DNA of 64,000 nucleotides from Neofusicoccum parvum (GCA_020912385.1 CP087206.1:744001-808000), one strand, 5' to 3'; shown: positions 47,378-60,358, counted from the stretch's first letter. Numbers and translations: made by a program. The notes: generated by a model from the sequence alone, not told the origin.

Positions 47378-49311
47378 CTATACAGCCCGTTTCCCACTCC
47401 GTTGCTGCTCCAGCTCGACCCGCACCCGCGCCGCCATCCCCTCAACCCACGTCCCCACCATCTTCGTCCCCGCCACCCACTCCACCTCTCGAACCACCGA
47501 CCCCTTTCCTGCACCAGACTCGTCTTCGTCGCTAGAGTCCCACTCTTCGACATCCGCTGCTCCATCGTCTCCAACCGGCACCCAGTCTCCCGTTTCCCAA
47601 TACAGCCGCAGTTTCAACGGCGGCAAATCGAGCCGCTTGCCCACGATGCCAAGCATGCTGTACACAGTGAAGCTACGCGGCAACTCGACGCTGAATTCCT
47701 CCACCGCCCTGCCATCTGCTCCGAGTTTTGCCTTGACCGACTCCCCAAGGCAAAATGTGAAGTTGATCAACCGTGCTGCGAGTGAGTTGGGCTTGACGGC
47801 GTTCGCATCCAGACGGACAATTGTCGGAGCGCCATACTCAGCACACAGTTCTGAATACCGTCGATGGGTAGCAACGATCCTCGACTCCTCGTTTTCCGGA
47901 GCAGCAGAAAGCTCCGCCGCGATCTGGGAAAAGTAGTAAGTCTCGGCATTGAGCCGCTCTTTTGCTGAGATCTGCGAAGCATGGGTCAGCTATACATTGT
48001 TCTCCGGAGAGCTGTGCGAGACAATACCGTGCTAAAGTTCATAGTCTGGAGACGGCCCAGGCGCGCGATGGTCAGCATGTAGCCATCATCTGGCGTCAGA
48101 GCCTTGCCATCGGCAGCATGAAGGTCGTGATACAGAGGATTGCTAGAAATGCGGAGAGAGATAAGTCCGGGAAATGCGGAGTGGAGTCCATCGATAAAGC
48201 GCCAGTTGTCGATTGCATTGTGCGCAAGATCGACATCCGCGAGGCTTTCAGGAAAGACGAGTGGTTCTTCTGCTGCCGACTCTGCACTGTTAATGTCCGA
48301 AATCGAGTTGTTTTTCAGCCTTAGCTGCCGTAGATGTGGGAGCTTCGTCAAGACTCGTAAATCCTCGAGCGAGCGGAAGTCGTTCTTCTCGATAACGAGC
48401 TCGGTAATAGTCGTAGGCAGGAGATCCTCTCCCAGCTTGCTAAATGCGTTGTTCGTGAGGGTTAACGACGTTAAGCTCGGAAATCCGGAACTTATGACCG
48501 CCACCTCCTCCCAACGGAGAAGAGTGTCTTCAAGGCCGAGAGTCGTGACTTTGGCGAAGGCAGACGACAAGTTGTCATCCAGCTGGATGTTTCTTAGGCG
48601 AACACCGTCCGCACGAAGGCGTTTGAGGCTTTCGAGCTGGATGCATATTGAAGCGACCTCTCTCCATTCCTCAAACAAGTTCCGGCTAATGTCAAGTTCC
48701 TGAATCTTAGGGGACACGTCCTTCACATCCGTGAGCTTGTCAACAGAGACGGCAGCCTGATCCAGAAGTGCGGAGATAGGACGTGCTACGTGCATGGTGT
48801 CGAGGAGGACAATGCGGAGTTCTTTTAGGTTGGCCAGCTTCTTCCGAATCTTGTCGAACCCAACCTCCTCGGCCTCCTTGCCGCTGATCTTGATGACCTT
48901 ACCGGCAGAGTTGACCGGGACATGGTCCGGAGGCTTCCCAATGACGATGATGTCGAGCTCGAGAGTGGGGTCTTCGACAGGCTCGGAGGCGTACTTCTGC
49001 TTCAGGGCCTCGACGTAGGACAACGGCGAATCAGACGGACGAGTGGGGCGCACAAAAGAGCCAGCATTGGGGTGTTTTCTGGCGCCTGTCTGAGGCATTG
49101 CTTGTCAGCCGGGCAGCGACGAGGGGACGAGAGCCATACATTCGAAGTACCTCACTCCGGCATGGGAGCCATCGTGCTTCCCACGCGTCGGGTCGTCCCA
49201 CTCGACGCCCAGCCACTCGCCCTTGGTGCCCTGGACGCCGCCGACATAGCGCACGGTGCACAGGTCGCCGTTGTAGGACAGACGCCTGCCCGGGTAGAAG
49301 GGAGCAGCCAT
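47378..49311 (-). CDS. TBCE: Tubulin-folding cofactor E (CAP-Gly, leucine-rich repeats, ubiquitin-like)
   Basis: Model on the minus strand: exons 49311-49140, 49085-48028, 47971-47378, giving 607 aa. The N-terminal CAP-Gly domain (residues ~5-80) contains [24 protein letters not shown] and, across intron 1, [17 protein letters not shown] leucine-rich-repeat region follows (about 140-390; for example [28 protein letters not shown]). Intron 2 joins LQTMNFST to [10 protein letters not shown], the segment typically following the repeats in this family. The C-terminus is ubiquitin-like ([39 protein letters not shown]), interrupted by an acidic [11 protein letters not shown] stretch. The family binds alpha-tubulin in tubulin heterodimer assembly and disassembly in the cytoplasm (yeast Pac2). 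Its start lies 228 bases from the divergent V-ATPase gene. Confidence 0.93.
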
Positions 49312-49539
49312 AGCCCGGGGCGGAGTGCGCGGCGGCGGGCAGAGTGCTGTGTGGAGGGGATGTTGCGGGCGGTGGGCGGAAGCTCGCGCAGGGATCAGTC
49401 CCGTCATCGCGCACGAGCCGCGGGAGCTGTGCACCTGCAACCCAAGCTACATGCCCACCTCCAACTCACCGCGCCCGCCGCCCATCCAACACCACCCCCG
49501 CCGCTGTCCCCCGCCCCGCCTGCCATCGCTGCCGCCGCC
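49312..49539. promoter_or_regulatory. Compact bidirectional promoter between tubulin cofactor E and V-ATPase subunit H
   Basis: Only 228 bases separate the two start codons, which point away from each other. The tract is GC-rich with no TATA box in either direction and a C-rich approach to the VMA13 start. Both promoters and both leaders must fit here, so shared regulation is likely; I could not identify specific factor sites. Confidence 0.7.
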
Positions 49540-51126
49540 ATGTCGCTCGACCCGCCGACGTACATCCTGTCGCTGCAGAACAACATCCGCACGCGCCCCA
49601 TCTCGTGGGAGGGCGCCGTGCGCGCCAAGACCATCACCGACCAGGACCTCAAGAAGATCAAGTCGATTGACAAGGTCCGGAAAGAGCAGCGCAAGCAGGC
49701 CATCGAGCAGGACTCGCAGAGCTTCGTTGCTCTGCTGCTCGGCACCAGCGACCAGCAGGACATCTTCCAGGCCGCCCAGAAGGGCAAGCGCCAGGACATC
49801 ATCCAGTACATGCTGGTGCTCGCCGGCGACCTCGTGGAAGGTGCATTCGCCCCCCGCATCCTGCTTTGAAGCCCCCCGCCATCTCCGCCGACGCACAAGT
49901 GCTGAGACCGCTGCCTGCAGATATCCCGTCCTTCCTCACCGCCTTGACGCAGCACCCGCAGCCGTTCGCGCCCTTCTCGCCGCTGCTCAAGCAGTCGACC
50001 AACCCCGAAGACCCTATACCGCTGCTCGCGTCGGCCGTGCTCACCGCTCTGATATCCGAGGCCCTGGTCTCGAACCCCAAGCAGTCTGCTCAGCTGGAAG
50101 AGGCTCTGCCGCAACTGTACAGCTACCTGTCCACCTTGGCCAAGAGCTCCGATGCCGGTCTCCAAGACATTGCGGTGCAGGAATACTCGGCACTTTTGCG
50201 GACCTCAAAGGCGAGGTCGTTGTTCTGGAAGCAGAGGAAGGAGACTCTGAACCCGTTGGTCGAGATTCTGCGGACGTCGGCGGGCAACGTGAAGGACTCG
50301 GACTCGACCCTGTACGGCGGAAGCACAGCCACCAGCATTCGCAGCAACGTCGAAGTTGGTCTGGCCGGAGGTGTTGGCCTGCAACTGTTGTACCATGTTC
50401 TGCTTGTGATATGGCAGCTGAGCTTCGAAGCCAAGCTCGTCGCCGACGGCCTGGACGAGTAAGATTTCCCCACGTCCTGTTTCCTGCACCCCATGCTCAC
50501 TGATATCCGCAAACAGAGAGCACGACATCGTCACTCTCTACGCCCAGCTCCTGCGCGCCTCCCCCAAGGAGAAGACAACGCGCCTGCTCCTCTCCACGCT
50601 CCGCAACCTCTTCAGCGCGCGGCCGGACACGCTGCTCCCGGCGGCGACGCTGGCCAAGCTCCCGCAGCACCTGCAGACGCTGCAGTCGCGGCACCTGACG
50701 GACGAGGACCTGCTGGAGGACCTCACGGCGCTCAAGGACATGCTCGAGGAGTACACCAAGACGCAGACGACGTTCGACCAGTACGCGGGCGAGGTGCACT
50801 CGGGCCACCTGCGCTGGTCGCCGCCGCACCGCAACCCGACGTTCTGGCGCGAGAACGCGCGCCGCATCGTCGAGGAGGGCAACGGCGAGCTGCTGCGCAA
50901 GCTGGCCGAGATCCTGGCCAAGCCGTGGGACCAGGACAAGCAGGTGCTGGCCGTCGGCTGCAACGACGTCGCCTGCCTCGTCAAGGAGGTGCCTGAGAGG
51001 AGGCCGACGCTCGAGAAGATGGGCCTCAAGGCCCGCGTCATGGAGCTCATGGCCGACAAGGACGAGACGGTCAGATGGGAGAGCTTGAGGGCGGTGGGCG
51101 AGTGGTTGAGGTATAGCTTTGAGTGA
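49540..51126 (+). CDS. VMA13: V-type proton ATPase subunit H
   Basis: Model: exons 49540-49840, 49921-50458, 50517-51126, giving 482 aa, the usual size for the family. The N-terminal half is an all-helical HEAT/ARM-like domain (YILSLQNNIRTRPISWEG near the start, LLLGTSDQQDIFQ). The C-terminal domain carries a strongly recognisable stretch LRWSPPHRNPTFWRENARR followed by LLRKLAEIL and a terminal HEAT-like end (MELMADKDETVRWESLRAVGEWL). Subunit H is part of the peripheral V1 sector: it couples V1 to Vo and inhibits free V1, supporting vacuolar and endosomal acidification. Intron 2 starts with GTAAGA immediately after GAC-GA, so reading through it would stop at once (GAG-TAA). Codon use is strongly G/C-ending, as in other core genes here. 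Confidence 0.95.
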
Positions 51127-52856
51127 TGGGAATTCTGCCTTGTTTTTTCTCTCTCTTGAACATTCGTGGCTGGTCGGGAATGCCAACGAGTGAAGCCTGG
51201 GCTAGAATCAGCCAGTCATAGCAGCGGGGCTGTAGACGGTACATGCACAGTGGATGGGAGGGAAGGAAGGGCATTGTGACGAATACTTTTGCTGTGCTCT
51301 GTAGATGGGTCGGGACTTTTCTTTTGTTGTAGCAAATGCATCGTATTTCGGAAATGGCTGGCTTCCAATAGGGCTGTGGTAATTCTTGACAGCTGATGGA
51401 GGTAGGGTGTTGTGGAAAGTGGCTTGGGCGGGTGGGAAGGGAAGTGATTAGAGCGGATGGTGAAGAGCTGACCTGGGCCAGGGTGCGACCAAAGGTTTGG
51501 AGTGACAGATGCTGTTGCGAGGGCCAGTTTGGAAGTGATATCGTATTTACAAGCCTTTCAGACGGATGTTCAGGATGAAGCTGATGAGACTTGAGAGGAC
51601 AGAATACCGCTTTTTCTGCACCATTCCGAGAACAGCAATACTTCGGATAACTACAGCATTAAGCATTGAAGATGTGGTGTCGAAAGGCAATACAGTTCCT
51701 CTCGTATATCGAACTTTGATCTACAGAGTAATCTGCGGAATTTCGTTCATCATCCGGAAGCATATGTCCTACTCCTGCCTTTGTAGGAGATAATACCGCT
51801 GTTCGATATTATCTTCTACTTTTTCAGTATCTCACCTTAGTATTTCAGAGCCGATGAGCTCACTCCAGCCTTGATATCCGTCTAGAGTATGTCGTTGGCA
51901 GAATTTTTAGCGGTTGGTTATGCGGTGGCCCAGCCGAGTAGCTACCCCGGTAGTTAGCGCTTATCTCGCCATGTTTATCTCAGAGTAGTTGAGCTTGAAG
52001 TAGTAGGTGCAACTGTCCTTCAGCTCTGCAAAGATCTGGTCCTGGACGTACTCACTACAGATGAAGTATTGTTGTGGCGGCTATTAGAAAGCAAAAAGGA
52101 AGTTATGCTGAAGAGCGGGATTCGACTACTCAGAGATAATAGTGTCCTGAATCCTGACTAAGTCTTGAGACGTGAGGAAGCTATTCAGGCTTCAGCGCGT
52201 TCCAGCCGATGGAACAACGGAATTTCGGGTCCGTAACGAAGTATCATGCAGGAAACCCATTGAGGACACCACAAGTACATCCCGTCCTTTCAGCTTTTGC
52301 TAAATTCCATGGTATGTCCCAACAAAGGAAGAATATTCTATGTGCGTCCCGTCCTGCTCAGATTTCTTCTGAGCCTCACGGTCAGTCTCAGGGTAGGGTA
52401 TATAGGGTTGCGAGTGACGAGTAGTCGACACTGCGACATCCCCGTGCCAGGCAGCTCGCCTATCAGTCAGCTGCTATAGACAGTGATAGACCCCAGCACG
52501 GGTCCACGTATCCTCAGCTCCACAGTCACCTTCACCCTAACCACCCCCTTTCAGTTTAGTCTTCCGGCCCTCGGATCTGTCTCCCTCGCTTATATAAACC
52601 CCCCTCCTCCTACCTCTTCTTCTTCTTTTCTCTTCACGACCGCCACGGCGGACGGCAAAGTGTTTGGGCTGCACTTATCAACAGCGAAGCCCGGGTGGGT
52701 GGGGCCTTCCCTCAGCTTTTCACGCCCATCTTTGACGGTAACGTGATAAGCTGGCACAAAGGGGAGCCTCTTCTCGATGGGGACCCAGCGGGCGCGTTAA
52801 GAAGGGGGGCTATCACCTCAATTATGTAGCTTACTTAGCTCAATGCAACTTCTTCG

Positions 52857-52909
52857 CAGTTTAGTCTCTGAATGGAGTAATGTTCTTTCTCAGTTTAATC
52901 TCTGATGAG
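52857..52909. repeat. Pair of imperfect direct repeats (about 19 bp)
   Basis: CAGTTTAGTCTCTGAATG (52857-52874) recurs as CAGTTTAATCTCTGATGAG at 52891-52909, 34 bases apart. The related core TTTCAGTTTA also occurs near 52552 and 53093. Differences include G-to-A, compatible with a decayed (possibly RIP-affected) repeat, but the copies are too short to classify. Confidence 0.4.
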
Positions 52910-55327
52910 ACATACGCTCTCGAACTGAATAATCTTTTTTATTTTCAAATTTCAATGCTCCTAGCTTCTTCCCGCTCTCAATGCATCTAGACCTCGATCA
53001 ACTATTCTCTTGATATTCCTATGTCATTCCTAATTGAGGGGTTTAATGAACGGATTCAGCTCAGATCAAGCATCAGTCCAGACATGAGATGGTTTCAGTT
53101 TAATTACTAAAGTCATTCGGATATGTGTTGCAAATCTCCTTGCAGATATCCTGTTTTACTCGACGCGTCCGATGAGGCGGGTCTCTCTGTACCGCCATTT
53201 CTTTTTATAGCCCTCCAGGACTTTGTCGGGATAAATGCTTCACTGGCGGAGAAGTGCTTTTATTCGGCGCTCGGGGTCTTTTCTGATATTCGGGAGGATC
53301 TTGCCAGGACATCACACCTGGGAAGGCCTGTAGGGTAACATGAGATCTTTGACGAGCTATGAAACCCGGGTTCGTCTTGAGCTCTGCTTGGGCAGCACTG
53401 GTGGATAATTCTTGTTCAGTTAAAAAGCATTGGATATTGAGTTAGGTGGAAAGAGAAACCTTGAGCCGTTGGTGTGTAGTAGTCCTGAGAGAGGTTCAAA
53501 GGAGTCAGGAGGGCGAGAAGCGAGACTGGTTTGCGCGTTTTGAGGCTTGTTATCTTGTGTCACGGAGAAGATGCTGCTAATTTCGCTGGTCCATTGTTTC
53601 TCTTGTTCAATCATGGACCACTCTATAGTGAAGGAGTGGAAATATAACGCCATGTAGACTGTCGTAAGTAGTTGAAAGGCTCATTTATACAGGCTTGTCG
53701 TCAATTTCATTTCACTGTCTTTGTCCGGATGAATGCTTCGACGAAAAGCATTCAGTTATGCACTTACCTCCTGCAGAAACATATGGAGAGAGGGCACTGG
53801 ATGACTAATGACTACATTGATAGCAGAAGGGGGGCTGTGAATATGTAGTTTCCCGATGGAAATGCGGAGGAAGTGGCAAGACAGAAACACTTGGAGCGGG
53901 GAAAGGCTTTAGCACAGTTAAACCAGGAGTTCATCAAGCACCCAATGGATCAGAAACCAATTTGACTTACTAGAAACATAAGACACTCGCTACATTTCCA
54001 GGATGATGATTTCGAGGTTGACCAAGAAGTTGAAACGAGGCTGTTGAAACAAGAATAATGCTATACATACCGCAATGCCCTGACGTTTCGTGGATGGTCC
54101 CCCCACGTGACTATCTAAGTCCTACAGCCTTGACGAGTGCAGCAACATGTTTGTCCTCGGCAGGTGGAGCATGATACCTAATATGGTTTCCAGGCTTGCG
54201 GAGCGCGCTCCGGACAACAGTATACGAGTGCGGGTGTTGCCGTGTTATCTAGTCTTGGCCAACGGAAGTGCGTAGGAAAGAATCACGTAGACGTTCTGGT
54301 GGATAGTGAGAATTACGTGGCTGTTGTTTGTGATTTGGTCAGGTCAAATGTCTTCATGAACTCTTGGATGAGACTCAGTTAGCAGTGGTTTGCCTCGCAT
54401 ATCTGAGATGGTGAGCTAAAAACCGGTTCCCTACAAGCTCCAACCGGTGAAAGCTGCCTACCAGTGGTGGTACATTGCTTTAGAGGAGCACAAGTACTGC
54501 ATATGAGCTAGTGTGAATTTGCAGGGTGGAGCAGTAATCAAAGTACACTTGTGATGAGGCCGACGTAGGCCGGCCGCGAAATCAAGAGGTGCGCAACGCA
54601 TGACAGAAAGCAAATCATCATCAACAAGAATAAGTTGCAAGCTGTTGGAAAAAGAGGTAGGCGTAGCATGAGTGTCCGGAGGTTTCCTGCGACGAAAGAT
54701 CCCTGGGAAGTTATAGTAATTATTTAGCTTTGAGTGTGCTATAAGAGATGCTCCAGAATGATCCGGACGAATGATTTCACTCCCCGTAGAAGGGATCCAT
54801 TGAAGAAACAGGCAAAGGCATCGAAGTGCGGGCACGAGCTTTGGCGCAAGAGCCACGGCCTTTCGTGAGGTTGAAAGGATTACCCAAACAGGCAAGCGGC
54901 GATAGTAGCACACCACACCCGCGCCACACCCCGGCGGCCACACAAGCTCCGCGCACCCTCGGCGGCCTTTGGGACAGGCACCGCACACCCACACGCTCCG
55001 TGCCCCTGGATCCAGCCTCGCAGCGCCACCATTCCAGCTCCGGAAGCCAAGGCAATCTGCAGGTGACAGCGGTGAAAATTAAAGTGTCCGGCGCGCGCTC
55101 GGCCCTCGTATCCTGCGTGAGAGAGAGAGGGCGAAGGTGAGCATCGCGCAGACGAACAGCCCGCGGCGCCATGCGCGCTTCGCATCGAAAAGCGCCGGAC
55201 CGCGTCTGCAGGGCCGACGGACCTCCAAAACCGCCGGCGTTGCCAGCGATCCCATGTCTGCGGCCTCATCTACGGCGCACGAGCTCAACGGCTGTCCCCC
55301 GTAGGGCCCTCGCGGGCTTGGAGCCAA

Positions 55328-55350
55328 GGACGGATGGACGGACGGACGGG
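55328..55350. repeat. Short GGAC/GGAT tandem repeat
   Basis: Five to six tetranucleotide units (GGAC with one GGAT) in the GC-rich gene-free half. Simple-sequence repeat without visible function. Confidence 0.7.
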
Positions 55351-56600
55351 AAGAAGGCAGCGGACGAACCGAGCCCGCGCCTGGCAGTTAACCGCGTCGG
55401 GAAGGATGGCTGGTTTGGAGTGCTGCGTACGGCTGCCAGCGGTCCCGATCAGGCAAGCAGGGCGGCTCGCAGATCACGGCCGGACAGGCTTTGCGTCTCG
55501 GTGCGCGCGCTGCTTTCGGCGTGGACGAGGACAAGGAACACAGGCATCTCTGCGACAAGCACGCGCTCCGCGCACGGCTCGAGCGCCGCCGCAAACTCTA
55601 AAGCCAGGCGCGCGCCCCAATCCGGGGGCGCACATGCCCGCGCGCAAACCTGATGCAGCAGCAGCAGAGGAGACGCGGCGGCGAGCAGCGGCCGGGATGG
55701 GCTACGTAGTATTACTTTGCTGCAGCGGGCGGTCCAACGCTGCTGCAGGCACGCGGCCCCGATGCGGCAGCCAGCGCCGCGACTATCGAAAGACTGGTAG
55801 CAAGCGACAGCCAGATCCTTCCGCGCTGCCACTGCTCTCGCCGGTGGCTTGCATGCTCTCTCGCCCAGCCTGCAGCTGCCCGCCGGGCTTTATCCAGACA
55901 TGCCTGCCGCCACGAGAAGATGGAAGGATTCGCGAGGCGCCGACGAGGCCGGGGACGAGCAGCAAGGTACGAGCACGTCGTCGACCTCCGCCTGCGGCCC
56001 CAGACCCTGCTGGCAGACGCGGCGACGAGGACCGCCCGGCGTCCGCGCAACTCAATCTTGCCTTCCCTCTCTCCCCCCCTTTTTCTTTTTTGGCGTTTTG
56101 CCGCCGCCGCGCGCGCGATGCTTGCAGCTCGCCGTCCGCTGCTGACAGCCTGCAGACCCCGGGCCTCGGCAGGCGCACCTCACATGTCGCTCTCTTTTGG
56201 CTCTCGCCAATCTTTCCCTGAACGCGGCAGCCCCCCCAGCTAATCAACCAAACAACCCATGCTGCCTCGTCCCTCGCGCTCGGCCCTTGAGCCCTGCTTT
56301 CCTTTTTCTCCCTTTGATTTGGCCCGCCGCGCGAGACGGCTACGCAACGGCCTGAGCAAAGTAAGATAGATGGGGATCACCGCCACCCTGCGTTGGAAGG
56401 AGACAAGCCGGCGGCAGAGCTGGCCGATGATCTGCGCAGACGCGCGACTGCAATTCATTTCTTTTTCCTCCCACGAACCGAGGAGCCGGATGTCGCGGCT
56501 GACGAGGATGACCGGACGGCGACCGCTCTGTGGACGGGCAGGCCTGCTCGGCTTGCTTACATAGCTTGACCCTCGTTCGGCGACAGCGCGCCCGCGCGTG

Positions 56601-56644
56601 CTGCGCTGCGCTGCGTTGCGGATGCGGATGCGGATGCGGATGCA
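56601..56644. repeat. Compound microsatellite: CTGCG then GATGCG units
   Basis: About three CTGCG units run into four GATGCG units and end at a degenerate GATGCA. It is probably length-variable between strains. No coding context is established. Confidence 0.8.
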
Positions 56645-58357
56645 GAGGGCGGGAATGCACAGGCAAGCCCAGCTGATGGGCCAAAGCCGAGTCGACTCGA
56701 GCGAAAGGAGGGGGAGCCCGCCCACGGACCTGGGATCGCGACTGGATGACTGATGATGAGACTGCCGCCATTCGCAGCGCCCACCCCTCCCGGGATGATG
56801 GGGAAAAGCCACGCGCGCGCGGTAGAAGGTGGCACGAATGGTTCCGTGGAATGTTCGGAGCTTGCCCGAGCGTCATCATCATGTCAGCTTCTAGGCCGTG
56901 GGCTGAGCGCAGGGCAGGGCAGGGCAAGGCAGGATATGTTGCAAGGAACGGAGCCGCTCCATTTCCAGAGTGGCGATCGTCGCCTCGAAGAGGGAATGCT
57001 ACTGCCGTGTAGACAAAACGCCACTCGAGACGGATAGACGAACGTCCGGTGAGACGATCAACCCGGGGCTTTCTCCTCTTTCTCTCTTGCTCGTCTCTGT
57101 ATCAAGTTTCATGCTAAAAGAGGCTCACGTCAAACCAGCGCTACGTTCAATAGTCACGACGAGGGGGAGGAAGGGACTCCGCGATCCCACGTCGACGGCA
57201 GCGGCGGCGGGAAGCCGCAGAGGAAGAGACGCAAAGATGCAGCGGTTGCAATCCTTCAGCGCGGCCGCGACCACGTCTCGTCGACAAGATGAAACGAGAG
57301 CTGAGAGAAGAAGGCATGCCAGAATCGGGCAATGCAACCCTAGCAGCCACAATATCGCCACCTGATATCGGGTTTTGCTTAGCACCGACGGAAGCCGTGC
57401 AGTTGCACCGGCGGCATCGGACGCGCGCGAGACAAGAGCTGCAGGAACCGAGACGGAGACAGGCGCGAAGGGCGACCGAGAGACCGACCGACCCGGCTGT
57501 GCATACGACGCGGCCAGGGCATGGGGGGAGGTAGCCGAATTTATCCGCGCCATCCAGAAGGAGATCGAGAGCAAGGCCATCCAATCGTCCCTATGACTCT
57601 GTTGATCGAGGCCAAGGCAGAGAACGAGAGAGACGAGAGACGAGACAGAAACTGACCCGCTGACACTGCGGCAATTGGAGAAACGCGCTCCTGACCATTG
57701 GCTGCATGCAGTAGCACGGTATGCTAAGGAGCAGGAAAGAGGAAGTGTAGTGACGATGGTCTGCGGTGATAGGCGCGCGCTGCTCGCTCACTAAGCAAGC
57801 CATTGATCACCGCCATTATCGTCGTCGTCATCACCTCCTCCTTTTCTTCCGTCCGCTTTTCGCATGTTGCTCCCGTGAGGTAAGCCCAGCGAGAGACGGG
57901 TAGGGCCGAGAGTGCATTTGCCAAAGTACACTCGACAGGGGTGGTGGTGTTGGGTGGCTGTCGTCCATTGCAGTGCTGCCCATGCGCATTGAGTATTTCT
58001 CCGGGCGGGAAAAGCAGCAGCAGCGAAATGCACGCAGCACGCAAGAGGCAGGCCCAGGAAGACACGACGGTGGAGAAAAGACGACATCGTATGCGCCATG
58101 CGCATGACGGCCCCCAACCCGCGCTTCTCCCTCGATTCCCAATACTTTGTTCTTTCCCTTTTCTGCTGCTCCCCCCTCGTCTCCTCTTTCCCCGCTGGCA
58201 AAGCCGCAGCCGCCCGGCCGCAGCAGCAGCAGCCCCATCGACCACGATCCCGCCGACGCGGCGTAGCGCGGGCCAGGCGCAAAGCAAAAATCCCGGCGGC
58301 TCCGACCGAACGACCGCGTTGCATCCAAGCAAGCAGCCGGAGCCGTCAGCATGGCCC

Positions 58358-58377
58358 ATCATCATCAGCATCATCAT
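58358..58377. repeat. CAT trinucleotide repeat
   Basis: A run of CAT units interrupted once by CAG, in the GC-rich gene-free region. Read as protein it would be His-rich, but no frame here is otherwise convincing. Confidence 0.7.
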
Positions 58378-60358
58378 TCCTCGTCCGAGCACGCCGAATG
58401 AGAGGCCGGCCAGCCGAGGCGCGGACGGGCTGCGCAAGGAAAGCAGGAAAAGAAAAGAAATAGAGAAGGCCGAAGTTCGGATAAGGCGTCTTGCCGAAAC
58501 GCAAAGCTGGCCCCTCCAATCATGGCGGCGGTAAAACTATCAGCAGACTTGGAAAAGGGAGCGCAGCAGAGGGCAGAGGGCGAGCAATCAAGAAACTCAA
58601 GCGAGGAAGGGAAACGACGGTGTCCCCCGAAGGAATGTGACGAGATCTTTAGCATTGCATAAGGCTTAGGCCCCGCGCTGCACCGCTGATTTAAGCGCGG
58701 CTGCGAAAGCAATAGTAGTGCCGCGACCCGCACGCGAATGCGCGTGTGATGAGCGGGAGCAATTACAGTACAGGCGGAGGGCGAGCGCGCGGAGTGGGAA
58801 GGATGCGGCCGGCTTGGCCCAGGCCCAGGGCCTTTCGACGTAAGATAGATATGGATGATGCTTTAATCGTACGATGGGCCCTTCAGACTTCCCAAAGCGG
58901 TGCTATCGGGCCATTTGCCGTCGTCGTGCTCTGAAGAGGATAGCCGGCCTGGCGCGAGAGGACAGGATCTGACGCGGAGGCGCAGCCGCCAAGGGCCGGC
59001 CGGGAGCAGGATGATCACGGCCATGGCGATGGGCGACGCGGAGTACGAAGAGGCAACGTTGCCTCTCGCCGCGGCGGGAATATTGCGTGGCGCGCTGAGC
59101 TAAACTGGGCGGGACGCGCGAACTTGCGCGCGACGAGCAAAACCGTTCATGGTCCCGTGGACATGGACATGGGATCCGCATTGATGATCGTCCCCCAAAT
59201 CCATCCATCGGCCCGCGCTGACACTGGCGCAGCAGGGCAAGCACAAGTACAAGCACGAGCACCAGCACACGCACGGCGCGCAGGCGAGGCTGTCAAATTG
59301 TCAAAGCAAAAAAGCCTATCGATCCCGCTCTATGGAGAGCCGCTGCAGATCTGGGATTGTGAGACAGGAGATCCTCTGATTGATGAATGTGATTGACGGA
59401 CTCTTTGCCTTGATTGCTTTGATTGATCGCGATTGCCATGGGCCCGAAAAAGTAAACTGCCGTCGCTCCACTGCCGAACCTCCTCAACCACCCTCCGCGA
59501 ATGCTGCACGCCCGTCGCCAGTGTCTTTGAAGAGAAAAGGCCCGAAAACAGAAAGCCTAGATGTGCGAAGCGAAGACGTAACGAATGAGCAGCAGAGCGC
59601 GGCCCGCCTCTCCCTGCATTGCAGCAGGGAAGCCGGCGGCGACCCACGCCGCACGCCGCCCGAGATGATTAGTGTCATTAAAGAATTGTACCGAGAAAAG
59701 ATGTCGGAAAGTAGTGCGGAGGCGTCGAGAAGCGAAGAACGTGTATCCCTATTGTTTCGCGGCGTGTGGTGAAGGGGTCTGTAGATCCTCCCTGTCCAAG
59801 AAAAAAGAAGTAGGAAGAATAGAGGGAGCAACCGCCAGCATTATGCATGATGATGCGCAGCACACAAAGCCTCCGACCTCTCTCCTCTCTCCTTTCTCTC
59901 TCTGTGCTTTGCGTAGTATACAGGGTATGGGAAGGAAAGAAAGGAAAGGAAAAGAAAAGCAGGTTGCAGAATAAAAGCGAGGAAGAAGCCAACCATCGAG
60001 ATTTTAAGCGCGCAAAACGAGGTACCCAAACATGCCCGAAAAGATTTGCTGGCCCCCCCGTGCAGTTGCGTCGAAGAAGACATCAAGTGGGAGAAAAACG
60101 CCTTGTTGTATCCGCCATAACCCCGTACTTTGTTAAGCCAACCCAAGCCTGATGATGCTGCGTGTTGCCGAACCCGTATCAATTTGCGTGCGATGCGTGA
60201 AGCGTGTTGGAGCGTGCGGGGCCTGTCCAAGCCGATGATGAGAACATGCCTGGTTGCGTGCATGTTCCCCGCAGGACAGAGCACCTGCTCGATGAGTAAA
60301 TAGATGCGCGACCGAATGTGACGGCAATAAGCAAGCTAGACGAGACGAAAAGATGCGC

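Larger units (their letters stand above)
51127..60358. other. 9.2-kb region without a supportable gene
   Basis: Two halves differ in composition. From 51127 to about 54780 the DNA is AT-leaning, with short frames only and no protein motif; it may hold decayed repeats. From about 54800 to 60358 it is GC/CpG-rich with many microsatellite-like tracts, and frames of up to 295 codons occur on both strands simultaneously, all Arg/Ala/Pro/Ser-rich and motif-free. I found no tRNA, transposase, reverse transcriptase or terminal repeat. The 3' UTR of VMA13 (first ~300 bases) and of the RSC7 gene (last ~300 bases) are presumably included. Confidence 0.5.

Noticed and set aside
51127..54780. Suspected transposon remnant
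   Set aside because: I found no transposase or reverse-transcriptase motif, no terminal inverted or long terminal repeats and no clear target-site duplication; only short repeats are visible.
55334..56221. 295-codon plus-strand frame in the GC-rich gene-free region
   Set aside because: Other frames on both strands are equally open, the composition is Arg/Ala/Pro/Ser and no domain or splice context is visible.
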